NCBI RefSeq assembly: GCF_008180865.1
Contig: NZ_VTEX01000006.1
Coordinates: 248,281-312,280 of the forward strand
DNA length: 64,000 nucleotides
Source: Rossellomorea aquimaris
GTDB lineage: Bacteria > Bacillota > Bacilli > Bacillales > Bacillaceae_B
Reading direction: 5' to 3'
Shown: piece by piece, positions 1 through 12,588 of the stretch
Position numbering within the stretch: position 1 is the stretch's first letter
How the letters are laid out: each line of letters opens with the position of its first letter
Translations under genes and position numbers: made by a program
Notes under the pieces: model-generated
What the model was told of the DNA's origin: nothing
The model's input: only the letters and a program-made list of their open reading frames with translations
Databases searched by the model: none

Positions 1-190
1 CAACGATTTTATCTGCATAGGTGCCCCTCTTAAACTCATTGCATCACGGCCTTCTTTATTTTGGTTAGTAAAGTTTACTAATTAACAAGAAATATACCTT
101 ATTATGGAATAAGTTACAATAGTTATTTTAATTTTATGATAATTTAAAATATTAATATGACAACAGTTTGAATTTTCTGTAAAATATTTA

Positions 191-219
191 TTTACATTAT
201 TATCCTTGTGTGATACTAA
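191..219 (+). promoter_or_regulatory. possible sigma-A promoter upstream of the PIG-L gene
   Basis: TTTACA at 191-196 lies 17 nt before TACTAA at 214-219. The -35 is a 5/6 match, while the -10 is poor. The rest of bases 1-346 is AT-rich and I see no gene in it. Confidence 0.3.
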
Positions 220-346
220 TTAGGAGAGGTTGCTGGGTTTAGTTAGTTAGGCAATTTAACTAACATACTAAAGACCTATGACGAAGGGAGTGTGAGATAA
301 AGGTTCAACGTTTTACTAAATTCCTGAAAATGAAAGGGGTTACACG

Positions 347-2848
347 ATGAAGTTCATGAGTTATTTGCTTTCGCTATTGTTGGTGCTTTCTTTTTTACCT
401 TTTAGTGGTGTCGTTCATTCAGAAGAGCATGATGTTGAGTTATGGAATGTCGTCAAACCTTTGGATACGACCGTTACGTTCTTGAACACAGGGGCACATC
501 CTGATGACGAACGAAGTGATTTCCTGGCCTACCTATCCAGAGGTCTTGGAGTGAAAACCTCAAGCTTGATTGCGAATAGAGGAGAGGGCGGCCAGAATGA
601 AATAGGGCAGGAGCTCGGGAATGGACTTGGCATCATCCGCTCCAGGGAAATGATCGAAGCCGCCAAGATTACTGGCGTAAAGTCCTACCACCTCAGCGAA
701 ACCACCTCAGATCCGATTTACGACTTTGGATTTTCCAAAACCCCTGATGAAACGTTGGAGAAATGGGGAGAAGAACTAACTTACGAAAGACTCATCCGCT
801 TCATCCGGACCTACCAGCCAGATATTTTAATGCCTTCCTTCAGAGACTCCGACTCCCAACATGGACATCATCGATCCATCACCATACTTAGTGAACGCGC
901 GTTCGAGGACGCTGCCAATCCAGACGTATTCCCGGAACAGCTGGAAGAAGGCTTGTCGGTTTGGCAGGTGAAAAAGTTCTATTTACCTGCAGAATCAGAA
1001 GAAACAGCCACTACATCCCTGGAAATTGGGGATTACGATCCCATTTATGAGATGTCTTATCCGCAAATAGGGGAAGAATCCCGCTATATGCATAAGAGTC
1101 AGGGGATGGGGAATGACATCGGTGTGTCCCCGAGACAGACTCATTTGGAATTAGAGAAGAGTTCTGTAGAAACTACAGGCACTGATGAATTGTTCGAAGG
1201 AATTCCATATGATTTTAAAGAGTGGGCAGAAAAAATGCCTAAGGGGGAGAAATCCCTCAAGGTTCACTTCACTAAGTTTCAAAAGAGCCTGGAAGGGATC
1301 ATTTCAAGCTATCCTGACCGGGGCGAAGCGTTCAAGAAAACACAGAAAGCATTGAAAGAAGCAGAAAGACTCCAGAAGAAAACCGAGAAATCAAAGCTTG
1401 AGGAACAAATGAAGAAAGACCTGCTTCATAAAATTTCTTTGAAGAAAGAGCAGCTGAATGCGGTGAGCTTTGTCGCTTCGGAATTAAGTGTCGATGCCTC
1501 TGCAGAAACGACCGTTCTGACAAAGGGGCAAGAAGTGCAGGTGAAAGTTCAATTAGCCAATCAGGGAGATGAGAAGCTGAAAAAGGCGGAAGTCGAGCTC
1601 GTTACACCGGAGGATTGGGTTGTCGAGAGCGGTGGAAAAGCGGTTGACCTCAAGCCTGGTGAGGAACGTGAAGTGGTATTTGACGTTGAAGTTCCGGGTG
1701 ATGCCGAGTATTATCATGCTTACGATGAGCCGGTAATCCAGGCTAAGGTAAGCTTTGAGGCAGCTGGTGCAAAAACGACTCACGTTCAAGATCTAGAAGG
1801 AACCATCGCCGTCTTGCCTGACGTAGGCATAACCCTTAACCCGGAAGATATCGTGGTCAACAGGGCTGAAGTTCAGGAGGAAATTCCTGTAGTCGCGAAG
1901 GTGAAGAACTATCGCAATGGAGCCACTTCTTCACAGGTATCGTTAACGGCTCCTGAGGGCTGGGAGGTATCTCCTCAAGAGGTGACGGTTCAATTTACTG
2001 AGTCACTTGAGGAGAAAGAGGTATCCTTTACACTCAGTCCTCCGGAAGATATCGGTGAAGGGAATTTCGAGGTGGATGCACAAGCCGTCGTGGGCGGTCA
2101 AACCTTCTCTTCAACGGTCCAGGAAATAAGCTATGACCACATCGGGACATTTTATTACTTGTATGATTCAAAAGTGAATGGAGTGGCGTTTGAATTGCTG
2201 ACTCCTGAAAATCTGAAAGTAGGCTACATCGAAAGCGGCTTTGATAAAGTGGCAGACTATCTTCGCAATGTCGGGATGGACATCACATCACTGACAGACG
2301 AAGATTTAGCGTCGGGAGATCTTAGTCAATACGATACAATCGTGACAGGGATCCGTGCTTATTTATCGAGGGAAGACCTGGTGGCGAATAATCCGCGTCT
2401 GAAAGAATATGTGGAAAACGGCGGACATCTGGTTGTTCAGTATCATAAACCGAACGACGGATGGGATAAAGATACGACAGCACCATACCCACTAACCATT
2501 GGTAGCCCGTCGATCCGCTGGAGAGTGACCGATGAAAATGCGGACGTGACGGTATTGCAGCCTGAATCACCATTATTTAACTACCCCAATGCGATTACCG
2601 GATCGGATTGGGATAACTGGGTACAAGAAAGAGGCTTATACTACCCAATGGAATGGGATGACCGCTACGAGACATTTGTCAGTATGGCAGACCCCAATGA
2701 AGAACCATTCGACGGAGGAATCCTCATGACCGAATACGGACAAGGAACCTACCTATACACCAATCTCGTATTCTACCGCCAAATCCAAGGCGGAATCCCC
2801 GGAGGCTACCGAATCTTCACCAACCTCCTGAGCTACGGACAAAACTAA
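347..2848 (+). CDS. secreted PIG-L (LmbE-like) deacetylase with C-terminal beta-sandwich and ThuA-like domains
   Basis: Predicted extracytoplasmic amidohydrolase of the PIG-L/LmbE family, zinc enzymes that remove N-acetyl groups from amino sugars. A signal peptide covers about residues 1-25. The metal and catalytic motif AHPDDE is at 50-55 and the second metal motif HGHHRS at about 172-177, so the active site looks intact. At 833 aa it is far longer than a plain PIG-L domain (about 230 aa). Residues about 375-600 read as one or two NPCBM/NEW3-type beta-sandwich domains, and the last 220 resemble a ThuA-like glutamine-amidotransferase fold. GAAAGGGG precedes the ATG at good spacing. The substrate is unknown; a wall or exopolysaccharide amino sugar is plausible. 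It stands alone, and a copy of the GGGACGGACCT repeat begins 3 nt after its stop. Confidence 0.8.
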   Translation: MKFMSYLLSLLLVLSFLPFSGVVHSEEHDVELWNVVKPLDTTVTFLNTGAHPDDERSDFLAYLSRGLGVKTSSLIANRGEGGQNEIGQELGNGLGIIRSREMIEAAKITGVKSYHLSETTSDPIYDFGFSKTPDETLEKWGEELTYERLIRFIRTYQPDILMPSFRDSDSQHGHHRSITILSERAFEDAANPDVFPEQLEEGLSVWQVKKFYLPAESEETATTSLEIGDYDPIYEMSYPQIGEESRYMHKSQGMGNDIGVSPRQTHLELEKSSVETTGTDELFEGIPYDFKEWAEKMPKGEKSLKVHFTKFQKSLEGIISSYPDRGEAFKKTQKALKEAERLQKKTEKSKLEEQMKKDLLHKISLKKEQLNAVSFVASELSVDASAETTVLTKGQEVQVKVQLANQGDEKLKKAEVELVTPEDWVVESGGKAVDLKPGEEREVVFDVEVPGDAEYYHAYDEPVIQAKVSFEAAGAKTTHVQDLEGTIAVLPDVGITLNPEDIVVNRAEVQEEIPVVAKVKNYRNGATSSQVSLTAPEGWEVSPQEVTVQFTESLEEKEVSFTLSPPEDIGEGNFEVDAQAVVGGQTFSSTVQEISYDHIGTFYYLYDSKVNGVAFELLTPENLKVGYIESGFDKVADYLRNVGMDITSLTDEDLASGDLSQYDTIVTGIRAYLSREDLVANNPRLKEYVENGGHLVVQYHKPNDGWDKDTTAPYPLTIGSPSIRWRVTDENADVTVLQPESPLFNYPNAITGSDWDNWVQERGLYYPMEWDDRYETFVSMADPNEEPFDGGILMTEYGQGTYLYTNLVFYRQIQGGIPGGYRIFTNLLSYGQN

Positions 2849-2850
2849 GA

Positions 2851-2865
2851 GAGGGACGGACCTTT
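2851..2865 (+). repeat. GGGACGGACCT repeat, solo copy after a stop codon
   Basis: GAGGGACGGACCTTT starts 3 nt past the stop of the PIG-L gene. It is one of about 18 copies of the 11-bp core in this window. Confidence 0.8.
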
Positions 2866-2952
2866 GTTCTTTTCGTAGCGTGGTGGAGAAACGTTGTCCA
2901 CTCAGCGTTAACGTGATTTGATGTGCAGGGAGTGTGCAAGGAGAGTGCTGGT

Positions 2953-3046
2953 AGGGACGGACCTAAAGTAAGGTGGTTTTTCTTTAGAAATCCCCGATAC
3001 CAAAAGGGTTATCAATCCATTTGAGGTTAATAGAGGTCCGTCCCTC
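2953..3046. repeat. inverted pair of the GGGACGGACCT repeat (BIME-like)
   Basis: AGGGACGGACCT at 2953-2964 faces AGGTCCGTCCCT at 3034-3045, giving a unit of about 94 bp with a non-coding centre. The pair ends at the stop of the coding-like tail on the minus strand. It has the same layout as the pair at 3906-3988 next to the RAYT gene. Confidence 0.8.
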
Positions 3047-3190
3047 TAATACCAATCCTTCATCGTCTGGTAAAGGTGATTGACATGTGTGATGAATTTT
3101 TCTTTGCGTTTTTCTGTGAAGTAGGTGAGGGAGGATAGGGTACGTTTGAATTTGGGGTAATCTAATCCTGAAGGATCTTCAGGATTGCCC
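3046..3190 (-). pseudogene. coding-like tail downstream of the XRE gene, no start of its own
   Basis: The minus strand has an open frame of about 46 codons that reads like protein (it contains PSGLDYPKFKRTLSSLTYF and ends HLYQTMKDWY, stop TAG at 3046-3048). It has no usable start, and a TAG directly precedes it. It lies in a different frame from the end of the XRE gene just upstream. It may be the frameshifted 3' end of that gene or the remnant of another one. Confidence 0.35.
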
Positions 3191-3197
3191 TATTTTC

Positions 3198-3476
3198 TTA
3201 GTCTTCGAAGTTTTCTCTTAGAATCATGGGATTGTGACTATTCCCAATCCCTTCACTTTCCTCGCCGTACATAATTCGATTCATTTCATGAGTAGGGATT
3301 TTATAGACTTCCTTAAAGGTAAGGAGCATTTTATACGGGATGTCTCTTGTGCCATTTTCATAGTTTGATAACGTACTCTGATTGATATTTAAACGAATGG
3401 CTGCTTCTCTCTGAGTAAGCTCCAATACGCCATTCCGATAACGCTTCAACTCTATATGTAAGTCCATTCTATTCAC
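3198..3476 (-). CDS. small XRE-family HTH regulator
   Basis: A 92-aa protein with one Cro/C1-type helix-turn-helix. The core at about residues 20-60 contains LTQREAAIRLNINQSTLSNYENG, split here as LTQREAAIRLNI and NQSTLSNYENG, which is typical of XRE DNA-binding domains. The start is GTG at 3476 with AAGGGA about 6 nt upstream; an in-frame ATG at codon 4 is an alternative. There is no ligand or oligomerisation domain beyond a short tail, and the protein may be truncated, because a coding-like segment in another frame follows its stop. The divergent neighbour at 3641 could share a regulatory region. Target unknown. Confidence 0.7.
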   Translation of the reverse strand: MNRMDLHIELKRYRNGVLELTQREAAIRLNINQSTLSNYENGTRDIPYKMLLTFKEVYKIPTHEMNRIMYGEESEGIGNSHNPMILRENFED

Positions 3477-3652
3477 CGACTATCCCTTTTTTCTTCAAGG
3501 TAAAGGTTTTAATAGACATCAACGTGAAATTACACAATATGAAACATGATTATTGATTACAAATACAGATATTTTGGAAAAGGTATACAAAATTACATGA
3601 AAACGTATTAAAATGTAAATATAATTGTAATTTTGTCGAATTGGGGGTAAAG

Positions 3653-3886
3653 GTGGAAGATAGAATGGGAGATCAGAACAAAGGGAAAAAGATTAGAGTT
3701 ATAGGAAACACGAAACCCGGTTTAGAGGGAAAGGTCAAATGGATACCTTTGAGGTCAGAGTCAAATCTGGTATTCAGTACTAAAAATAACGGCAAACATC
3801 TTGTGATCTACTATTCTCAAAACAGCTTTACCAGCGAGGGAACGAACAGAAAAGATTACTTATTAATAGATAGAATAGAAGAATAA
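3653..3886 (+). CDS. small protein of unknown function
   Basis: A 77-aa hydrophilic protein, not recognised. It is rich in Lys/Arg near the N-terminus and has a beta-rich pattern (KIRVIGNTKPGLEGKVKWI, then HLVIYYSQNSF and YLLIDRIEE). An in-frame TTG lies at 3641, but I prefer GTG at 3653 because GGGGG is placed 5 nt before it. It diverges from the XRE gene and is followed by the repeat pair and the RAYT gene. Nothing in the sequence points to a membrane or enzyme role. It may belong to the same accessory segment as the RAYT. Confidence 0.5.
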   Translation: MEDRMGDQNKGKKIRVIGNTKPGLEGKVKWIPLRSESNLVFSTKNNGKHLVIYYSQNSFTSEGTNRKDYLLIDRIEE

Positions 3887-3905
3887 AGGTGGTTCACTAA
3901 AAAGA

Positions 3906-3988
3906 TGAGGGACGGACCTCCAAAGTATAACTTGAAGCCAAGAAGCTTAATTTAACTTCTTTTGTGAATTACCAGAGGTCCGTCCCTC
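3906..3988. repeat. inverted GGGACGGACCT pair immediately upstream of the RAYT gene
   Basis: GAGGGACGGACCTC (3906-3919) and its exact reverse complement (3975-3988) enclose 55 bp that themselves contain a small AAGAAG/CTTCTT hairpin. The unit ends 80 bp before the start of the transposase gene. This is the layout expected of a REP doublet (BIME) beside its RAYT. Confidence 0.85.
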
Positions 3989-4068
3989 AAAAAAAGAGGA
4001 TTTTTCGGAGTTGTGTCGAATAGGTAATTGTACGAAATTTAGTTTAAACCAAGAGAAGGAGTGATGTT

Positions 4069-4662
4069 ATGGTACGAACGCCTCGGGATTGGTGTCCGAG
4101 AGCCACTTATCATGTGACGGCGAGAGGGAATCGGAAGCAAGATTTGTTTCATGATATTGAAGACCGAAAGAAGTATTTATCCTACCTGCAGGAAACGAAA
4201 GACAAGTATCCCTTTACTATCCACGCTTACTGTTTGATGTCCAACCACATTCATCTTCTAATCGAAACCCATGACATTCCACTCGAGCAGATCTTCAGAA
4301 TCCTTCATACCCGTTATGCGATTTATTTCAATAAAAAATATGATTATGTCGGACATGTTTTTCAAGGAAGATATGGCTCAACCAAGATTGATACACCTGC
4401 CCATTTCATTAAGGTCAGCAGATATATTCACCAAAATCCTGTCAAAGCCAAACTCACTGTCGTCCCCGAATATTATCCCTGGAGCAGCTACCCCTCATAT
4501 GTTCATTCCATCGACAATCCGCTTCTCTCAAAGGAGAGGACCCTGGCCTATTTTCCAGATTCAGAAGTGAAGCTTTATAAAGAATATGTAGACAAAGACG
4601 AAGAGAAGGAAGACCCAAACAAGGAATTTGACGAAAATACAACTAAAGTTGTAAAAAAATAA
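4069..4662 (+). CDS. REP-associated tyrosine transposase (RAYT, Y1/IS200-like HUH family)
   Basis: Single-domain HUH endonuclease of 197 aa. The HUH motif reads NHIHLLIE with His60 and His62, the probable catalytic tyrosine is Tyr119 in YIHQNPVKA, and the conserved GHVFQGRY precedes it at about 95-102. All expected catalytic residues are present and the length is normal for RAYTs, so it looks functional. RAYTs are single-copy, IS200-derived enzymes thought to bind and spread short palindromic REP sequences. An inverted repeat pair lies directly upstream (3906-3988) and many more copies are scattered nearby, as expected for its substrate. A purine-rich GAAGGAG precedes the ATG. No classic IS200 ends or TnpB partner are seen. 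The last 40 residues are a charged, acidic tail of unknown role. Confidence 0.88.
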   Translation: MVRTPRDWCPRATYHVTARGNRKQDLFHDIEDRKKYLSYLQETKDKYPFTIHAYCLMSNHIHLLIETHDIPLEQIFRILHTRYAIYFNKKYDYVGHVFQGRYGSTKIDTPAHFIKVSRYIHQNPVKAKLTVVPEYYPWSSYPSYVHSIDNPLLSKERTLAYFPDSEVKLYKEYVDKDEEKEDPNKEFDENTTKVVKK

Positions 4663-4752
4663 AATATTTTTGTAAAAGTTTAAAGGGAATTAGATGTTTA
4701 TGTCGAAATTCATGTTAGTAGGACCAAATTCCTATACCGAGGAGGAGGAAGT

Positions 4753-5235
4753 ATGAAAAAAGACTTTATATTGGTGTTTGAGGATTTTCATGTTTCAAAG
4801 AGGAGTATCAAGAAATCGAAAAAACATTTAGTCGTCTTTCAAGGTCAGCATTATTACAATAAGTTAGTCGTTGTGAATCAGCCACCCGGATTTTCCCATG
4901 CACTGGAAAGCATCATGTATTCTGATAAGATACTTGAAACAGTTGGGTTTACCACCTTGTTTGCCGTTCCAATCGATCGTAATCATTCCATCCCATTTAA
5001 GTTTGTCCGAATAGGTGACAACACACCAAAGGAATGTAAGGTTGTTCTGGAAAAGCGGGAGGGAGTGGAGCAACTGAATATACGATCTTTATACCCTATG
5101 GATGACCGTCTTGCCAATGAAGACAAACAGGATATTCTGTCCTACCTGAGCCTGAAGTCTGATGATGGAACCGTCACCTATCTCATGAACAACCCGCAAG
5201 TGTTCAAAGGAAAAGGCAAAAAACAAGAAGAGTAA
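4753..5235 (+). CDS. hypothetical cytoplasmic protein, 160 aa
   Basis: Not recognised. A soluble protein with no signal peptide or membrane segment, and with a basic N-terminal stretch (SKRSIKKSKKH) and a basic C-terminus (KGKGKKQEE). AGGAGGAGG lies just before the ATG, an unusually strong ribosome site. It follows the RAYT gene by 90 nt in the same direction and could be cotranscribed with it, although no terminator or promoter decides this. No motif supports a function. Confidence 0.6.
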   Translation: MKKDFILVFEDFHVSKRSIKKSKKHLVVFQGQHYYNKLVVVNQPPGFSHALESIMYSDKILETVGFTTLFAVPIDRNHSIPFKFVRIGDNTPKECKVVLEKREGVEQLNIRSLYPMDDRLANEDKQDILSYLSLKSDDGTVTYLMNNPQVFKGKGKKQEE

Positions 5236-5295
5236 AGGAGGAATGAGGCGAACCTAAATTGAATAGGTACGTCTTTTCTAGTTCTTATTGTTTAT

Positions 5296-5309
5296 GAGGG
5301 ACGGACCTC
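5296..5309. repeat. GGGACGGACCT repeat, solo copy
   Basis: A perfect 14-bp palindrome-like GAGGGACGGACCTC in the gap before the hut promoter, with no partner in inverted orientation nearby. Confidence 0.8.
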
Positions 5310-5422
5310 CAACCGTTTGAACTAGTGAACACCCCCTACGCCTCTGCCAGAGAAGCTCTCCAAAACCCTTTACCACGCTACCAAACTACCTCTCTAAGTT
5401 TCTAAAATCACCACTTTTTTCG

Positions 5423-5451
5423 TTGACCTCTTATGAAACAGACCATACAAT
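5423..5451 (+). promoter_or_regulatory. sigma-A promoter of the hut operon
   Basis: TTGACC (5423-5428), a 17-nt spacer and TACAAT (5446-5451) make a near-consensus vegetative promoter about 50 nt before hutP. Confidence 0.75.
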
Positions 5452-5502
5452 ATAAGTAGTTATTAGTATTTTTAGAATTTTCACGTAAGGTGCGAATGCC
5501 AC

Positions 5503-5949
5503 TTGGATAAGACAGATCATACTCGTATCGGAAAGAATGCCATGCTTCTTCTCCTCGTAGATAAAGAGGAAGAAGAATGGAATCGTCATTTCAATGAACT
5601 GAATTGGAGTTACTGCACTGGGAAAATCGGTTCCATGGATAGTCAAAAAATCGTGGCTGCGATTGAAACGGCAGCGAAGCGAAGTGATCTTGTCCGGGAA
5701 GATTTGTACCGTGAAATGCATGCCTTATATCACGCCATCATGGAGGCATTGACGGGTGTGACCCGCGGCCATACGCAATTAGGTGAGGTTCTGCGCACAG
5801 TGGGATTGCGCTTCTCTGTTGTACGGGGGACTCCATATGCAAGTGAAGATGAAGGCGAATGGATCGCAGTAGCGTTATATGGAACGATTGGTGCGCCAAT
5901 TAAGGGGTTGGAGCACGAGACAATCGGACTTGGAATTAATCATATTTAA
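5503..5949 (+). CDS. hutP: HutP, histidine-dependent antiterminator of the hut operon
   Basis: RNA-binding regulator that, with L-histidine and Mg2+, binds the hut leader RNA and prevents termination ahead of the structural genes. The 148-aa product matches the family along its length, including [33 protein letters not shown], and a C-terminus ending [14 protein letters not shown] plus GLGINHI. His73, His77 and His138 fall where I recall the metal ligands of the B. subtilis protein. The start is TTG with AAGG 12 nt upstream; a downstream ATG would remove conserved N-terminal sequence. It is the first gene of the operon, after a good promoter. Its target, the terminator at 5982-6030, lies between it and hutH. 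Confidence 0.95.
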   Translation: MDKTDHTRIGKNAMLLLLVDKEEEEWNRHFNELNWSYCTGKIGSMDSQKIVAAIETAAKRSDLVREDLYREMHALYHAIMEALTGVTRGHTQLGEVLRTVGLRFSVVRGTPYASEDEGEWIAVALYGTIGAPIKGLEHETIGLGINHI

Positions 5950-5955
5950 ATAATC

Positions 5956-6030
5956 TAGAGCCTAGAGATATTAGTTGAAAGGAGGCTCGACCAACGGCAG
6001 AAGTCTGTCTTTGGTCGAGCCTCTTTTTGT
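5956..6030 (+). terminator. HutP-regulated leader: UAG repeats plus intrinsic terminator
   Basis: UAG triplets at 5956, 5963 and 5972 and an AAG at 5979 are spaced 4, 6 and 4 nt apart, resembling the NAG repeats bound by HutP. They run into a 13-bp stem (GAGGCTCGACCAA at 5982-5994 with TTGGTCGAGCCTC at 6011-6023) followed by TTTTTGT. This is the expected attenuator between hutP and hutH. That HutP binds it is inferred from family knowledge. Confidence 0.85.
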
Positions 6031-6077
6031 GTGGAGTTTTTGGGGTCAAGATTTTCGGGAGTGGACTGTGCAGATTT

Positions 6078-6193
6078 GGAGGTCCGTCCCAGAGTGGTTT
6101 AAAGCGTTAAAGAATGAAACAACAAACATAGCGATTCAGAGGGGTTTGGCCAGATTGAGGTTGTGCAGAGGCGACTTATGGAGGTCCGTCCCT
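6078..6193 (-). repeat. two direct GGGACGGACCT copies upstream of hutH
   Basis: GGAGGTCCGTCCC (6078-6090) and GAGGTCCGTCCCT (6181-6193) lie in the same orientation, 103 bp apart, between the hut terminator and hutH. The second ends 11 nt before the hutH ribosome site. Confidence 0.8.
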
Positions 6194-6216
6194 AAAAATA
6201 TGAAGAGGTGATTGTA

Positions 6217-7741
6217 ATGGTTGAGTTGACGGGTTGTAGTTTGACGCTGGATGAGGCGAAGAGGGTTATTTATGGGAAGGAGCAGGTGGAGCTTTCGCCG
6301 GTTAGTATGGAGCGGGTGCGGAAGAGTCGTGAGGCGGTTGAGCGGATTGTGAAGGAGAAGCGTGTGGTGTATGGGATCAACACGGGCTTTGGGAAGTTTA
6401 GTGATGTGTTGATTGATGCGGATGATGTGGAGGAGCTTCAGCTGAACCTGATTCACTCTCATGCTTGTGGAGTGGGTGATCAATTTCCTGAAAACGTTTC
6501 ACGTGCCATGCTTCTACTGAGATGCAACGCTCTTTTAAAAGGCTATTCTGGTGTTAGGCCAGTGATCGTCGAAAGGCTAGCGGAGTTCTTGAATAAAGGA
6601 ATCCATCCTGTGGTCCCGCAGCAGGGATCACTTGGAGCAAGCGGAGACTTAGCGCCACTTTCACACCTTGCCCTAGCATTGATGGGAGAAGGAGAAGTTC
6701 ACTATCAAGGAGAGGTACATCAAACCCTTCCTGTCCTATCGAAAGAAAATATCTTCCCAATCCAGCTTCAGGCGAAAGAAGGATTGGCACTCATCAACGG
6801 AACACAAGCGATGACTGCAATGGGAGTAATCGGATACCTGGAAGCGGAGGAACTTGCTTTCCAAAGTGAGATGATCGCAAGTCTGACCTTGGAGGGACTT
6901 AGAGGAATCATGGATGCCTTCGACGAAGATATTCATTTAGTAAGGGGTTATCCTCAGCAGGTCGCAACGGCCAAAAGAATCCGGGATTACCTGGTAGACA
7001 GTAAACTGACAACGAAGCAAGGAGAACTCAGAGTCCAGGACGCATATTCGTTACGATGCATCCCGCAAGTACACGGAGCATCTTGGCAGGCGCTTGACTA
7101 TGTAAAAGAAAAGCTGGAAATCGAAATGAACGCCGCAACCGATAATCCACTCATTTTTGATGACGGAGAAAAGGTCATTTCAGGCGGGAACTTCCATGGC
7201 CAGCCAATCGCATTCGCCATGGATTTCATGAAAATTGCCATTGCTGAGCTTGCCAACATTTCAGAAAGACGGATCGAACGACTCGTGAATCCGCAGCTCA
7301 ATGATCTGCCACCGTTCCTGAGTCCACAACCAGGACTTCAATCCGGTGCCATGATCATGCAATACTGTGCAGCATCACTCGTATCCGAAAACAAAACACT
7401 CGCCCATCCAGCGAGCGTCGATTCCATCCCGTCATCAGCCAACCAGGAAGATCACGTCAGCATGGGAACCATCGGATCGAGACACGCCTACCAAATCCTG
7501 CAGAACTCAAGAAGAGTCCTCGCCGTCGAACTTATCTGCAATCTGCAGGCAGCAGAACATCGAGGGACGGACCTCATGGCAAGCAGGACACGACAATTTT
7601 ACGAAGCAGCGAGAAAGGTCATCCCTTCCATTACAAAGGACCGGATCTTCTCGAAAGATATAGAAAAAGCCAACCAGTGGCTGCAACAGATCTCGTTAAG
7701 CACACTCATCAAACCTAACAAAACAAAGGAGGAAACGACAA

Positions 7742-7749
<8 letters not shown>
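6217..7749 (+). CDS. hutH: histidine ammonia-lyase
   Basis: First enzyme of histidine catabolism; it converts L-histidine to urocanate and ammonia. At 510 aa it has normal length. The Ala-Ser-Gly triad that cyclises to the MIO cofactor is at 141-143 in [13 protein letters not shown], and the GTQAM and QDAYSLRC motifs of the family follow. An upstream in-frame GTG exists at 6208, but ATG at 6217 is preferred because GAGGTGA sits 5 nt before it and the N-terminus then matches relatives. The 3' end overlaps hutU by 8 nt, implying coupled translation. Expression should depend on HutP antitermination at the upstream terminator. A perfect 14-bp GAGGGACGGACCTC lies inside the gene at 7562, read in frame as RGTDL. 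Confidence 0.96.
7562..7575 (+). repeat. GGGACGGACCT repeat inside hutH
   Basis: GAGGGACGGACCTC read in frame as Arg-Gly-Thr-Asp-Leu near the C-terminus of HutH. It keeps the full 14-bp palindromic form within coding sequence. Confidence 0.75.
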
Positions 7750-11631
<3,882 letters not shown>

Positions 11632-11632
11632 C

Positions 11633-11678
11633 AAAGGTCCGTCCCTCACCGCTTTAAAGTGGTGAGGGACGGACCTTT
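11633..11678. terminator. 46-bp palindrome from two inverted GGGACGGACCT copies, end of hut operon
   Basis: AAAGGTCCGTCCCTCACC (11633-11650) pairs perfectly with 11661-11678 around a 10-nt centre that is itself nearly palindromic. It begins 2 nt after the hutG stop. It can form an 18-bp hairpin but has no U-run, so it could be a Rho-type block, an mRNA 3' stabiliser or a cruciform rather than a classic terminator. The rest of the gap to about 12020 is AT-rich and I see no gene in it. Confidence 0.7.
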
Positions 11679-12021
11679 GACGGTGTTGCCCTGATCGTCT
11701 CCCCTCCATCTCATCTGTTATGTTGAATTGTCCTTTATCTTTTGTTTCAGTAACTTCTATTGTCAATCACTCTCTTTCCTATTTAGAATCCGAGAAGATA
11801 CAACATTTTTAATCAATTGTTAAGTCAGTTAATAACAAGATTCGTTTTTTTGTTAAATAATCTCAAAAAATGAGACACCTAAATCCCGACAAACGTCTAA
11901 TTCAAGAATAACTTACAAAAATGTAAAAAAATTCATTAAACTATAGCGGATGGGGAACGGACCTGGGTATAATGAGGACTCGGAAATAGCAGCCATCCAG
12001 CCTAATCAAGGGGGATATAAA

Positions 12022-12588
12022 ATGGGAGAAGTTATACAGCATGAGAAGAGGGGAGTGATGCAGATGGAAGTAAGTGGGGAAAGGCTGATTGAGAATTTGA
12101 TTGACGAGTATGAAGCACAGGTTACAAAATTGGTGTATTTGTATGTGAAAGACTGGTCAACTGCTCAGGATATTACGCAAGAGGTATTCATTAAAGCATT
12201 TCATGCTCTCCATCAGTTCAATCAAAAATCCTCCTACAAAACGTGGATTTACAGAATAGCCATTAACCAGTGTAAGGATTATAAACGCTCAGCTTATTTC
12301 AGGAAAAATATGATTGTGAATAAATTCCATAGCATTCTTAATAAAGAGACGGCAGTTACCCCGGAACAAGAAATCATAAAAAACGAAGAAAATGACTCTG
12401 TTGCATTTCATATCTTCTCATTGCCCCTGAAATATAGAGAAATCATTTTATTATACTACTACGAGGAATTATCGACCCAGGAAATCGCTGAAATGCTGGG
12501 TATTAACCCTTCAACGGTCCGGACAAGGTTAGATCGCGGAAGAGAAAAGCTGAAGAAAACAATGGAAGGGAGGTTTCCCAATGAATAA
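12022..12588 (+). CDS. ECF-type RNA polymerase sigma factor
   Basis: Sigma-70 family, extracytoplasmic-function group. Region 2 includes YLYVKDWSTAQDITQEVFIKA and region 4 includes PLKYREIILLYYYEELSTQE followed by a MLGINPSTVRTRL helix-turn-helix; both are complete. The frame is open back to 11950, where a degenerate repeat-like GGGAACGGACCT lies, but that start has no ribosome site. I prefer ATG 12022 (AAGGGGG, 7-nt spacing); ATG 12064 (AGGGGAG, 8-nt spacing) is equally possible and would fit the usual N-terminus of the family. It overlaps the next gene by 8 nt, the usual arrangement for a sigma factor and its membrane anti-sigma partner. Confidence 0.88.
   Translation: MGEVIQHEKRGVMQMEVSGERLIENLIDEYEAQVTKLVYLYVKDWSTAQDITQEVFIKAFHALHQFNQKSSYKTWIYRIAINQCKDYKRSAYFRKNMIVNKFHSILNKETAVTPEQEIIKNEENDSVAFHIFSLPLKYREIILLYYYEELSTQEIAEMLGINPSTVRTRLDRGREKLKKTMEGRFPNE

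Noticed and set aside
4069-4662. RAYT as a full IS200/IS605 insertion sequence
   Set aside because: There is no TnpB gene and no matching left and right end hairpins. The domain tail and flanking short palindromes fit a RAYT better.
5472-5486. CodY box near the hutP start
   Set aside because: AATTTTC is present, but the second half of the palindrome is missing.
5975-6211. 78-aa plus-strand frame across the hut leader
   Set aside because: It runs through the terminator stem and two repeat copies, and has no homology-like pattern.
6488-6501. cre site (CcpA) in hutH, TGAAAACGTTTCAC
   Set aside because: The left half fits, but the right half fails three positions of the cre consensus.
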